Part shown: positions 43,776 through 52,555 of the stretch, piece after piece
Layout of the letters: every line of letters starts with the position of its first letter
How positions within the stretch are numbered: position 1 is the first letter of the stretch
From: Stagnihabitans tardus
GTDB lineage: Bacteria; Pseudomonadota; Alphaproteobacteria; Rhodobacterales; Rhodobacteraceae
Direction of reading: 5' to 3'
Assembly (NCBI RefSeq): GCF_009925085.1
Contig: NZ_JAABNR010000017.1
Coordinates: 1-64,000, forward strand
DNA length: 64,000 bases
Notes under the pieces: model-generated
Databases searched by the model: none
Told to the model about the DNA's origin: nothing
The model's input: only the letters and a program-made list of their open reading frames with translations
Program-made: the position numbers and the translations under genes

Positions 43776-44447
43776 ATGTCGATCTGGTCGCGCATCGTCG
43801 AAGCCCTCTCCTCCCTGGTCTCGGGCCAGGGCCTGACCGAGGTTTTCGACCGCTTCCGCACCCGCCCCGAAAGGTCGGTCGCCTTCACCATCGCGGTCAT
43901 CGCTCTGGGTGCCAAGATGGCCAAGGCCGATGGCCAGGTGACGCGCGACGAGGTCTCGGCCTTTCGCCGGGTCTTCCTGATCCCCAAGGGCGAGGAAGAG
44001 GCGGCGGCCCGGGTCTTCAACCTGGCGCGGCAGGATGTGGCGGGCTTCGACGCCTATGCCCGCAAGATCGCCGCCATGTTCCCCGGCGAGCGCGAGGTGC
44101 TGATCGACCTGATGGAGGGGCTCTTCCACATCTCGATGGCCGATGGCGCCTTCCACCAGGGCGAGGAGGAATTCCTGGCCGAGGTCGCCACGATCTTTGG
44201 CCTCGATGGGCGCTGCTTTGCGGGTCTTCGGGCGCGGCATGTGCCGGGCGATCCCTATGCGGTGCTGGGCGTCGATCCCGGCGCGCCGCTGGAAGAGGTC
44301 CGCCGCGCCTGGGCAAGGGCGGTGCGCGACAGCCATCCCGACGGCATGATCGCCCGCGGTGTCCCGCCCGAGGCGGTCAAGCTGGCCGAAGACCGTTTGC
44401 GCGCCATCAACGCCGCCTGGGAAGACATCCAGAAGCGGGCGGCATGA
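43776..44447 (+). CDS. TerB-DnaJ domain protein (DjlA-like)
   Basis: The 223-residue protein has a TerB-like helical domain (about residues 30-150, acidic, with [11 protein letters not shown]) and a C-terminal J domain (about 158-222) with the HPD motif in DSHPDGM. This is the DjlA pattern without its membrane helix. It should stimulate DnaK. The stop overlaps the next gene, a nuclease-family protein, by ATGA (44444-44447). Confidence 0.9.
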   Translation: MSIWSRIVEALSSLVSGQGLTEVFDRFRTRPERSVAFTIAVIALGAKMAKADGQVTRDEVSAFRRVFLIPKGEEEAAARVFNLARQDVAGFDAYARKIAAMFPGEREVLIDLMEGLFHISMADGAFHQGEEEFLAEVATIFGLDGRCFAGLRARHVPGDPYAVLGVDPGAPLEEVRRAWARAVRDSHPDGMIARGVPPEAVKLAEDRLRAINAAWEDIQKRAA

Positions 44448-45487
44448 AGCGGCAGAGCCTCCGACTGGCCACCTGGAATGTCGCCTGGATGAATGCGCTT
44501 TTCGACGACCAGGGCGGGCTTCTGGACGACGATGAGCCCTCCTCGCGCTATGGCGTCTCGCGGGCGGGGCAGCTTGCCGCCATCGGCATCGTGCTGACGG
44601 CGCTGGATGCCGATGGGATCATGCTGATCGAGGCGCCCGACCAATCCGCCCGCCGCTCCTGCGTCCGGGCGCTGGAGACCCTGGCCCGGCGCATCGGGTT
44701 GCGGGCGCGGCGGGCGGTCGTGGGCTTCGCCTCGGACACCGAGCAAGAGATCGCCTTCCTCTACGACCCCGATGTGATCGAGGCCCGTCATGATCCGCAG
44801 GGGGAGCCCGCCACGAGTCATGGGGCGCCGCTGCACCTGGCGCCGCGCTTCGACACGGGTCTGCGCCACGATGCGGATGGGGATGGCAACGAGGAGCTGA
44901 TCCGGTTTTCCAAGCCTCCGCTGGAGCTTGCCGTGACCACGGCTCATCGCAAGCTGCGGCTGATCGGGGTCCATGCCAAGTCCAAGGCGCCGCATGGGGC
45001 CGACAGCGCCGAGGAGGCGCGGCGCATCTCGATCGCCAATCGCAGGAAGCAGCTGGCCGAATGCACCTGGGTCCGGGCCAGGGTCGAGGGTCATCTCGCG
45101 GCGGGTGACAGCCTGATGGTGATGGGCGATTTCAACGATGGTCCGGGCTTGGACAAGTATGAACAGCTCTTCGGCGTCTCGGGGGTCGAGCTGGTCATGG
45201 GGCTGCGCCTGCCCCGCCCGCAGCGGCTGTTTGATCCGCATGCGTTTTTGGCGATCAACCAGAGGGGCGGGCTGACCCCCACCACGGCGCGGTTCTGGAA
45301 CCCGGTCCACAAGTGCTATTTCGAGGCGCTTCTGGATTACATCATGGTCAGCCATGACCTCTTCACCAAGGGCGCACGCTGGCGGATCTGGCATCCGTTC
45401 AACGATCCGGGCGTGGCGGGGGTGGCCGAGCTCTCGGCGGCGGTGCTGGCGGGGTCGGACCACTTCCCGGTGACGGTGGATATGTAG
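44444..45487 (+). CDS. Endonuclease/exonuclease/phosphatase family protein
   Basis: The 347-residue protein has the EEP fold landmarks: ATWNVAWMN near the start, a metal-binding Glu in LIEAPDQ, the IGVHAKSK and MGDFNDGPG segments and the terminal GSDHFPV. These enzymes cleave DNA, RNA or phospholipids/inositol phosphates. The substrate cannot be told. There is no signal peptide, so it is cytoplasmic. It is coupled to the TerB-DnaJ gene. Confidence 0.88.
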   Translation: MKRQSLRLATWNVAWMNALFDDQGGLLDDDEPSSRYGVSRAGQLAAIGIVLTALDADGIMLIEAPDQSARRSCVRALETLARRIGLRARRAVVGFASDTEQEIAFLYDPDVIEARHDPQGEPATSHGAPLHLAPRFDTGLRHDADGDGNEELIRFSKPPLELAVTTAHRKLRLIGVHAKSKAPHGADSAEEARRISIANRRKQLAECTWVRARVEGHLAAGDSLMVMGDFNDGPGLDKYEQLFGVSGVELVMGLRLPRPQRLFDPHAFLAINQRGGLTPTTARFWNPVHKCYFEALLDYIMVSHDLFTKGARWRIWHPFNDPGVAGVAELSAAVLAGSDHFPVTVDM

Positions 45488-45883
45488 GCAGCGGCGAGAG
45501 GGGTTGCGCCGCAGGACCAGACGCGCTTTGCGCGCCCGGTCCTTGCGTCGCCGGGGGGCTCTGCCGACTGCGGGGGCGCCGCCTCAAGCCCATCCGCGCT
45601 CCGCCGACTGCAAGGGCAGGGTGGCGGTCTGGGGTCCTGCGTTGCCCTTCGTCGGGAGGGCCGGCAGGGCGAAGAGCCGGGCCTTTCAGTCGGCAGGGCG
45701 ACCTGTCCGGTCCTGCGGTGCGGTGCAGTCGGCGGGGCCCAACTTGGCAGTCGGCGGGGCGAGGCATCAGGCAGATCGCGACCTTGCAGTCGGCAGGGCC
45801 CAACCCCACAGTCGGCAGAGCCCCCCCGGTTGACTTGCCCCCCCGCTTTCGTCCAGCTAGGCGCCAGCAACAGAGGGGCTTCG
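45488..45883. repeat. Intergenic array of CAGTCGGC(A/G)GGGC repeats
   Basis: This 396-bp gap contains seven copies of a 13-14-bp motif, GCAGTCGGC(A/G)GGGC. Five are on the plus strand (45687-45699, 45725-45738, 45747-45760, 45786-45799, 45808-45821) and two are inverted (45558-45571, 45598-45611). The last four copies have start-to-start distances of 22, 39 and 22 bp, i.e. a 61-bp duplication. The first inverted copy and the last direct copy are exact reverse complements over 14 bp. No gene is seen. Confidence 0.75.
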
Positions 45884-47029
45884 ATGCGGCTTTCCATGAT
45901 CTCGGCGGCGCTGGTCGCGGCCCTCGTGGGCTTTGGCTCCACCATCGCCCTCGTCCTCGCCGCAGCCGCCGCCGTCGGCGCCTCCCCCGCCCAGACCGCC
46001 TCCTGGGTCACAACGATCTGCCTGGTCAAGGCGCTTGGCTCGGCCTTTCTCTCCACCCGCGCCCGCGTGCCCGTGGTCCTCGCCTGGTCCACCCCCGGCG
46101 CCGCGCTCATCGCGGCCACCCAGGGCCTGACCATGGCCGAAGCCGTGGGCGCCTTCCTCCTTGCCGGCGCCCTCATCGCGGCCTCTGGAGCCATCAAACC
46201 GCTCGGAGCCCTCATCTCCCGCATCCCCGATGCCCTGGCCTCGGCCATGCTGGCGGGGGTGCTTTTGCCCTTTTGCCTCAAGGGCTTCGCCGCCGCCCCG
46301 CCGCTTGGCCTCGCCGCCGCCGCCATGATCGCCACCTTCGCCCTGGTGCGGCTGAAGAACCCGGCCCTCGCCGTCCTGGCGGCGCTGGCCATGGGCCTCA
46401 TTGCCGCCTTCTGGGGCGCGCCGCCGAGCCTTTCCTTCTCCCTGCCCGAACTGACCTTCATCCCGCCCGCCTTCTCGACCCAGGCGCTCATCGGCCTTGG
46501 CCTGCCGCTTTACCTCGTGACCATGGCCAGCCAGAACCTGCCCGGCTTCGCCACCCAGCGCGCGGCGGGCTATGAGCCCCAGGTCGCCCCCGCCCTGATC
46601 ACCACGGGGGGCCTCTCGGCCCTCGGCGCCCTCTTCGGCGCCCATACGATCTCGATGGCGGCGATCACGGCGGCGATCTGCATGGGAGACGATGTCCACC
46701 CCGACCGCAGCCAGCGCTGGAAGGTCGGGCTCCTCTATGCTCTGGCCTGGGTGCTTCTGGGCCTCCTCTCGCCCGAGGCCATCGCCCTTCTGCGCCAGCT
46801 CCCGGCCGAGATCCTGACGCTGCTGGTGGGCCTGGCACTTCTGGGTCCCCTGACCGGAGCCCTGACGGGGGCCTTCGCCGCCGCCCCGCCGCAGCGCTTT
46901 GCCGCGACGATCACGCTGACCGTGACGGCCTCGGGGCTTTCGCTTCTGGGCGTCGGGGCGGCCTTCTGGGGCCTGCTTGCGGGGCTCGCGGTCCTCGCCC
47001 TGGACCGGCTTAGCCCCAAGCGCCCGTAA
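45884..47029 (+). CDS. BenE-family benzoate/H+ symporter-like transporter
   Basis: The 381-residue protein has about 12 hydrophobic segments and fits BenE: GFGSTIALVLAAAAAVGA near the start, LAWSTPGAALIAA, and PLYLVTMASQNLPGFA. Members take up benzoate with protons, but no aromatic degradation genes are near, so the substrate is open. ATG 45884 has AGAGGGG a few bases upstream. The 3' end overlaps the convergent dimethylformamidase-like gene by 20 bp. Confidence 0.87.
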   Translation: MRLSMISAALVAALVGFGSTIALVLAAAAAVGASPAQTASWVTTICLVKALGSAFLSTRARVPVVLAWSTPGAALIAATQGLTMAEAVGAFLLAGALIAASGAIKPLGALISRIPDALASAMLAGVLLPFCLKGFAAAPPLGLAAAAMIATFALVRLKNPALAVLAALAMGLIAAFWGAPPSLSFSLPELTFIPPAFSTQALIGLGLPLYLVTMASQNLPGFATQRAAGYEPQVAPALITTGGLSALGALFGAHTISMAAITAAICMGDDVHPDRSQRWKVGLLYALAWVLLGLLSPEAIALLRQLPAEILTLLVGLALLGPLTGALTGAFAAAPPQRFAATITLTVTASGLSLLGVGAAFWGLLAGLAVLALDRLSPKRP

Positions 47030-48563
47030 GGACGCGGCGGGTCACCCTTTCGACCGGCGCCTCGCGGGCGATGAGGCCCGCCACCCACTCGCAGGACCCG
47101 GCGTTGTAGACCGCTCCCCTGCCCCGGCGATATTCGGCGATGCAGCCATTGCCCCGGCTCGCCCGGCCCAGGGTCTCGGGCGTGACCGCTCCGTAAACCA
47201 CCTGCGCCACCTCCTCGGCATCGAGCCGCCCGATGAACTTGTCCTCGTCATGCGGGCCGGTCGAATGGGCCAAGGTCGTGGCCGGAGACCAGGCGATGAT
47301 CGTGAGCTCCCCCACGAGCCCCGGATCGGCGGGAAAGGGCAGGCCCTGGGTCATCGTCATCTCGACCCCATCGACCTCATAGGCAAAGATTTTCGAGGCC
47401 GCCCCCAGAACATCGCCATAACCGAGGCCTGAATCCTTCAGGCTCCAATGCTCGGGCCTGTAGATCGCAAAGCCCCCCGACCCATGGGCGGCGCAGCGGC
47501 TCCAGCCGGCATAGACCCCCATCGACCCCGTCAGCCCCATCGAGGCCACCGCAGGCCGCCCCACGCCGGGGTGATCCCAGTAAGAGGTCAGCCGAGACGG
47601 GTCCTCGGTCGGGTCCGACCGGGGCGCGTCGTATTTGTAGCAGGTCTGGACCGCCAGATCCTCGGACAGCCTGGTCTGCCAGAAGAAGTTCCCCGCGAAG
47701 CGTGCAAGCTCTCCGCCGTCATCGACCCAGGCGTCGAGATGGTCGCGCATCTCCCAGGTCCAGTATTCGTCATGCCCGACGATCACCGCGCGTTTGCCCG
47801 GCGTCACCCCCCGGTGGAGGTCGTGCTGGGTGATATAGCTCAGCGAAATCCCCTGCCCTTCGCACCAGAGCGCAAAGGGCCGTTCAAAGGCCGCCCAGCC
47901 GGATGAGGCGTATTTCTTCGACACGCCCTTGGCCCTTGCATAATCCATATGCGGATAGCGCGGCCGGGTCAGCAGGGGCGAGGCATGGGGGATGCGCGGC
48001 GCATCCTCGGGCCATTGGACAAAGCCCTTGGCCCAGGGCCGGTGGATCGAGACCTCGGGCGCGAATTCCACCCCATGCGGGCCGGTGATGCCCTGGTAAT
48101 GGTTCGACCCGCCCCAGTCGTTATAGGCGCACCAGGTTCCCGTGCTCAGGATCATGGTCAGGTCGGAAACGCCCCGGAGGACGAACATATGCTCGGACTG
48201 GTGGCCCGGCACGGTCAGGCGGATGACATAGACGCCGGAGCGCCAGTCGGGCAGGGTCAGCCGAAAGACCTCGGGCCAGTCGCAGCCTGTCACGGAACAT
48301 TGGCGCGGGGTCTCGGCGAAGGTGACCGCGATGTCCTGATCGACCACCACCTCGGGGATCAGCCCGTCGCGCAGGATGGTCAGCCGCGCGGGGCCACGGC
48401 CCATGGCGTGCAGGACAAGGGTCTCGCCGGGGGCATAGGAGAGGCGGTCGGTGTAACCCCAGACCTGGCTCGCCTCGGGGTCGGCGCTGGCGACCTCGTA
48501 ATAGGTCCCGGTGACCGCGTCGCCATCATCCTGCGGGCCGGGGATGAAGAAGCCTTTCAGCAC
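47010..48563 (-). CDS. N,N-dimethylformamidase beta-subunit-like protein
   Basis: The 517-residue protein resembles the C-terminal part of the large subunit of N,N-dimethylformamidase, e.g. TGTWCAYNDWGGSNHY, IVGHDEYWTWEMRDHLDAWVDDGGELARFAGNFFWQTR. The known large subunit has about 760 residues and a small partner; here it is shorter and no small-subunit gene is near. It starts with GTG at 48563, inside the end of the S9 peptidase gene (7-bp overlap), so it is coupled to that gene. The substrate may be another amide. Confidence 0.7.
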   Translation of the reverse strand: MLKGFFIPGPQDDGDAVTGTYYEVASADPEASQVWGYTDRLSYAPGETLVLHAMGRGPARLTILRDGLIPEVVVDQDIAVTFAETPRQCSVTGCDWPEVFRLTLPDWRSGVYVIRLTVPGHQSEHMFVLRGVSDLTMILSTGTWCAYNDWGGSNHYQGITGPHGVEFAPEVSIHRPWAKGFVQWPEDAPRIPHASPLLTRPRYPHMDYARAKGVSKKYASSGWAAFERPFALWCEGQGISLSYITQHDLHRGVTPGKRAVIVGHDEYWTWEMRDHLDAWVDDGGELARFAGNFFWQTRLSEDLAVQTCYKYDAPRSDPTEDPSRLTSYWDHPGVGRPAVASMGLTGSMGVYAGWSRCAAHGSGGFAIYRPEHWSLKDSGLGYGDVLGAASKIFAYEVDGVEMTMTQGLPFPADPGLVGELTIIAWSPATTLAHSTGPHDEDKFIGRLDAEEVAQVVYGAVTPETLGRASRGNGCIAEYRRGRGAVYNAGSCEWVAGLIAREAPVERVTRRVLTGAWG

Positions 48564-50296
48564 AGGGATTTCTCCAGGAAGGCCTGGGCGCGCAGGAAGA
48601 AGGTCTCCAGGTTGGCGGGGCGGGTGATGCCATGGCCCTCGTCCTTGAAGAACAGCTCTTCCGGCTTGTGGCCAGCCGCCCTCAGGTCGCGCAGCGCGGC
48701 ATGGGCGTTTTCGGGCGAGACATTGGTGTCGCAAAGCCCCTGGACCACCAGGACCTGGCCCTTGACCTGATCCACGAAGGAGGCCGGAGAACCGTTCAGA
48801 TAGCGCTCCGGCACCTCTTCGGGCGTGCCGCCCATCATCTCGATGGAATAGTCGCGGAGGTGATCCTGGCCGGTGGCCTGGTAGTCCAAAGCCAGCTCCC
48901 ACATGCCGCAGACCGGGATGGCGGCGCCCACGAGGTCGGCCATCCGGGTGATGGCGTAAAAGCTGGAGAAGCCGCCGTAAGAGACCCCCGCCACCGCGAC
49001 CTTTGGCGGGATGCCAAGCGCCAGGGCCGCCTCGATCCCGGCGCGGATGTCGGCTTGCTCTTCGGCGCCCCAACCCTGGAGTTTGATCGCCTCGCGCCAG
49101 TCGCGCCCAAAGCCGGTGGAGCCCCGGTAATTCGGGTCCAGCACGGCCCAGCCCATCTCGGTCAGGAAGCCGATCCAGGGGTGGCACCAGTCCTCGGAAT
49201 GCCAGGTCGGGCCGCCATGGACCTTGACGACCAGGCCCCTTGGCGCCTCGGGCAGGTAAAGCCAGCCCTGGACCTCGGCACCATCCGGGGCTTTCCAGCG
49301 GAAGTCACGGGGGGTCGGGGTTCCGGGGCCCTTGAATACGTCCAGGCGGCGCGGCTTTTCGGGCTGCGCAGCCCAGACCTCATGCGGGGCATCGGCATCA
49401 TATGCCTCTCCCAGCCAGCCATCCGGCAAGGCCGCCCAGGGGAGGAAGGACCGGCGGGAGGAGGGGTTGGCGATGGGCTCCCAGGCGCCGCGCCACTCAT
49501 GGGCGCGGACCTGGCCGTGGTCATGGGAAACGACGGCCCAGCGCCCATGCCCCGCGATGACCTCATGCGGGCAGAAGTCTGGCTCTCCGCCCAGCCACTC
49601 GAGGCCGCCCTCCAGCGACAGGACCCCGACCCGGTCGCGGCCCTGGTGGTCGCTGACCACCGCGATTTGGTCATCGTCGATCCAGGTGCCACGGGTGTTC
49701 TCACGCTCCCCAAGACACAGCACCTCACGCAGCGCGCCATCCCAAAGCCAGACCTGCCCCGAGCCCGCCGCCCTGGTCGAGACGTTCAGCAACAGCCGCT
49801 TGCCATCGGGCGAGACCTCGGGCCCCGCCCCGAGCCTCGGCAGGCGGCCAAGCTCGCGCCGCGCCCCGGTCTCGAGGTCCTGCCACCAGAGGATCGCGCC
49901 GGAAACCCCATGCCCCGTGGCGTAATCATGGTCGGCGAGGAAGACGACCCCGCCGTCGAAAAACGCCCCGCCATACAGGAAATGGCTCTCCTGCTTGGGC
50001 GTCAGAAGCCGCAGCTTGTTGCCCAGACGGCGGTCCAGGAGCAGAAGGTGGTCATGCTCCGACCCATTGCGGCTTTGGCCAAGGATCAGCTGCATCCCGT
50101 CACCCGAGACATCGCGGATCTCGTGGTGATCGACACCGAAGGTCAGCTGCTCGGGATGGCCCCCCGCCACGGGCGCGCAGAAGACATCCGCGCCGTGATC
50201 GCCCTTGCCGGTCCAGAACCCCCAGACCCCGTCGCCCGAGGCCCTGACCTGGTAAACCTCGGGCAGCCTTGCCCATTTCCGCGCGACTGTCTTCAT
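48557..50296 (-). CDS. S9-family prolyl-oligopeptidase-like serine peptidase
   Basis: The 579-residue protein has a beta-propeller-like N-terminal part (about 1-330) and a C-terminal alpha/beta hydrolase (about 335-579) with the nucleophile in GVSYGGF, Asp in GLCDTNV and His in DEGHGI. It acts on peptides or acyl-peptides in the cytoplasm; no signal peptide is visible. ATG 50296 follows GGAGG. The end overlaps the dimethylformamidase-like gene, which suggests a joint pathway, perhaps release and cleavage of an amide. Confidence 0.9.
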   Translation of the reverse strand: MKTVARKWARLPEVYQVRASGDGVWGFWTGKGDHGADVFCAPVAGGHPEQLTFGVDHHEIRDVSGDGMQLILGQSRNGSEHDHLLLLDRRLGNKLRLLTPKQESHFLYGGAFFDGGVVFLADHDYATGHGVSGAILWWQDLETGARRELGRLPRLGAGPEVSPDGKRLLLNVSTRAAGSGQVWLWDGALREVLCLGERENTRGTWIDDDQIAVVSDHQGRDRVGVLSLEGGLEWLGGEPDFCPHEVIAGHGRWAVVSHDHGQVRAHEWRGAWEPIANPSSRRSFLPWAALPDGWLGEAYDADAPHEVWAAQPEKPRRLDVFKGPGTPTPRDFRWKAPDGAEVQGWLYLPEAPRGLVVKVHGGPTWHSEDWCHPWIGFLTEMGWAVLDPNYRGSTGFGRDWREAIKLQGWGAEEQADIRAGIEAALALGIPPKVAVAGVSYGGFSSFYAITRMADLVGAAIPVCGMWELALDYQATGQDHLRDYSIEMMGGTPEEVPERYLNGSPASFVDQVKGQVLVVQGLCDTNVSPENAHAALRDLRAAGHKPEELFFKDEGHGITRPANLETFFLRAQAFLEKSLC

Positions 50297-50339
50297 CGTG
50301 ATCCTCCGCAGGGCCAGCCTGACCAAAGGAGGCGCAAAG

Positions 50340-51719
50340 TCAACCGGGTGCCCGGATCACCGTGACCGAGGCAGAGGCCTCCGCGACCACCTTGGCCGAG
50401 ACCGAACCCAGATAGCGCCGCGTGGTCGAATGGCCCCGCGCGCCCATCAGGATGTGATCGGCCCCCACTTGGCCCGCATGGTCCAGGATGGCCTGTGCGG
50501 CGTCGGAGTTCTCCAGGATCTGGAAGGTCAGCTGCGCCTCGGGCAGCTCCAGCCCCGCCGCCCAGTGCTTCAAGGCCACCAGACGGCTGACATGGACATT
50601 CTGCCCCTGGGCATCGGTGCCCGTGTCGATGCCCAAAAGCGCGGTGCGAATGACGTTGACCAAGGCCACGCGGGATTCCGGCTGATGGGTCAGCATGCGG
50701 CGGACCCAAGTCAAAAGCAGGTCATGCAAAGCCTCCCCCTCGGGCGAGAGATCGACGGCGACGAGAAGGATCGGCACATCGGCCTTGGCCCAGGTCGCCC
50801 CCAGCCGCGTCAGGCCGCGCATCTTGCGGCGGCGGCGCCAGATCGTCAGCCAACCATCGGGGCGCAGCTTGCGGCCCCTGGCGGTCAAGACGACCTGGCC
50901 CGGGTGGGCCAGGTCAAAGCGCAGTTGGGCGGCGGTCTGGTAGCGCTTTTCGGGATCGACCTCCAAGGCCCGCAGGATGATTTCCTGCAACCACTCCGGC
51001 AGATCGGGGCGCAGAAAACGCGGCGGAACGGGGTCGAGCCAGAGCCGCTTTTTCAGCTGCTTCATCTTCGAGGGCATGCCGAAGGGCGCCTTGCCCGTCG
51101 CCATCTCGTACAAAAGCGCGCCGAGGGCGAAGATATCCGACCTTGGGTCGCCGCGCGTCTGAAGGACCTGTTCGGGGGCGATATAGGGATAGGTGCCCAT
51201 CGGAATCCGGAACTCTTCTTCCAGAAGGTCGGGCAGGTCGCGGTGGCGGGAAAGGCCGAAGTCGATCAGCACGACCTCTCCGGTCTCGCGCATCAGAAGG
51301 TTGGCGGGCTTGATGTCCAGATGCGCCACGCCCTGGGCATGGAGGGCTGCCAGGGCATCGGCCACGCGGGCCGCGGTCTCGATCAGGTCGGAGAGCGCCC
51401 AGGGCCCCTTGTCGAAGCGGGCTTGCAGGCTTTGGCCGGGGATCGCCTCTTGCACGATATAGGGCATCGTGTCGAAACCGCCCTCCGCCACGATGCGCGG
51501 CACATGGGGGCCGGAAAGGCGGGGCATGATCATCTGCTCGGTCTCGAAGCCCACGATGGTCGGGCCATCATCGCCGTCGAGGATCTTGGGCACCTTCATG
51601 ATCAGCGCCGAGCGGTACAGCGGATGGGTCACCGCCCAGATCGTCGCAAAGCCGCCCTCGTGGAGCTGATCGCCCAAGGTGAAGCCATCGACCGTCAGGC
51701 CCTTTTCGGGTTTCAGCAT
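50340..51719 (-). CDS. Ser/Thr protein kinase fused to a universal stress protein domain
   Basis: The 459-residue protein joins a Hanks-type kinase (about 10-270) to a UspA domain (about 315-459). The kinase has the Gly-rich loop (EGGFA 21-25), Lys42, the catalytic loop HLDIKPANLLM (Asp135, with Leu replacing the Arg of HRD) and DFG (153-155). The USP part has the ATP motif GARGHSTTRRYLGS. A basic linker (RRRRK, 295-299) connects them. There is no membrane helix. A phosphoesterase gene lies 1 bp upstream. Confidence 0.9.
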   Translation of the reverse strand: MLKPEKGLTVDGFTLGDQLHEGGFATIWAVTHPLYRSALIMKVPKILDGDDGPTIVGFETEQMIMPRLSGPHVPRIVAEGGFDTMPYIVQEAIPGQSLQARFDKGPWALSDLIETAARVADALAALHAQGVAHLDIKPANLLMRETGEVVLIDFGLSRHRDLPDLLEEEFRIPMGTYPYIAPEQVLQTRGDPRSDIFALGALLYEMATGKAPFGMPSKMKQLKKRLWLDPVPPRFLRPDLPEWLQEIILRALEVDPEKRYQTAAQLRFDLAHPGQVVLTARGRKLRPDGWLTIWRRRRKMRGLTRLGATWAKADVPILLVAVDLSPEGEALHDLLLTWVRRMLTHQPESRVALVNVIRTALLGIDTGTDAQGQNVHVSRLVALKHWAAGLELPEAQLTFQILENSDAAQAILDHAGQVGADHILMGARGHSTTRRYLGSVSAKVVAEASASVTVIRAPG

Positions 51720-51720
51720 G

Positions 51721-52452
51721 TCAGTCTCCGCTCAGAAGCCGCAGGGCAAGCGCCTCGGGCAGGCCCGCCGCCCGGACCTTCAGCGCGGTGGCACCGCAGT
51801 CATAGGGGGTGCGGCGGAAGGTGATCTCGTCGCGGGTCGTGTCCACAAGCGCCCAGGCGGCCTGCGGGCAGCGGTCGCGGGGCTGGCCCACCGCGCCCAC
51901 GACGGCCAGCCAACGGCGGGTGCGCAACAGCGGCATGGCCTGGCCGATCTTCACCGTCATCCCCGCGACCATGCCGCGCATGTCCAGCGAGTAGAGCTGG
52001 GGCACATGGACATGGCCGCAGAGCGTCAGCCGGGCGCGGGAGGCGCGCAGGCAGCCGGTGGCGGTGGGCTCAGAGGTCACATAGATCCAGTCCGCAGGGG
52101 CCTCGGCGCTGGCATGGACCAGGGCCAGACCCTCGATCTCGGCGGTCAGGGGCAGGGCATCCAGCCAATCCGCCTGGTCAGGGGCAAGCTGCGCGCGGGT
52201 CCAGTCGATGGCCAGCCGCGCATTGGTCGACATATCGGCGCCCGAGCCCTTGATGGCGGCGTCATGGTTGCCCTTGATCGTCACGCAATTCAGCTCCCGG
52301 ATGCGGTCAAGGCACCAGCCCGGGTCAGGCCCATAGCCCACGATGTCGCCGAGGACCGCAATGGCATCGCAGCCCCGCGCCGTCACATCGGCGAGAACCG
52401 CCGCGAGCGCCTCGCGGTTGCCATGGATATCGGTCAGAACTGCCAGCCGCAC
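51721..52452 (-). CDS. Metallophosphoesterase
   Basis: The 243-residue calcineurin-like phosphoesterase shows TDIHGN (7-12), LGDIVGYGP, KGNHD and the GHVHVPQ motif, i.e. all metal ligands. Substrates in this family include nucleotides, phosphodiesters and phosphoproteins. The start is GTG 52452, chosen because GGAGGAA lies 4-10 bases upstream. Its stop is 1 bp from the ATG of the kinase-USP fusion, so the pair could be an opposing enzyme set. This is inferred from gene order. Confidence 0.92.
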   Translation of the reverse strand: MRLAVLTDIHGNREALAAVLADVTARGCDAIAVLGDIVGYGPDPGWCLDRIRELNCVTIKGNHDAAIKGSGADMSTNARLAIDWTRAQLAPDQADWLDALPLTAEIEGLALVHASAEAPADWIYVTSEPTATGCLRASRARLTLCGHVHVPQLYSLDMRGMVAGMTVKIGQAMPLLRTRRWLAVVGAVGQPRDRCPQAAWALVDTTRDEITFRRTPYDCGATALKVRAAGLPEALALRLLSGD

Positions 52453-52555
52453 CCGTTCCTCCTTCAGGCCGCCTTTGGCTCTTGTAGCGCGCTTTTAGCC
52501 GCCTGCCCATGCGACGGAGTGGCCTTGTTCCATGCCGTGGCGGATTGAGCGGCGG

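Noticed and set aside
45558-45821. Repeat array considered as a CRISPR
   Set aside because: Repeats are only 13-14 bp, occur in both orientations, have irregular spacing and no cas genes are near.
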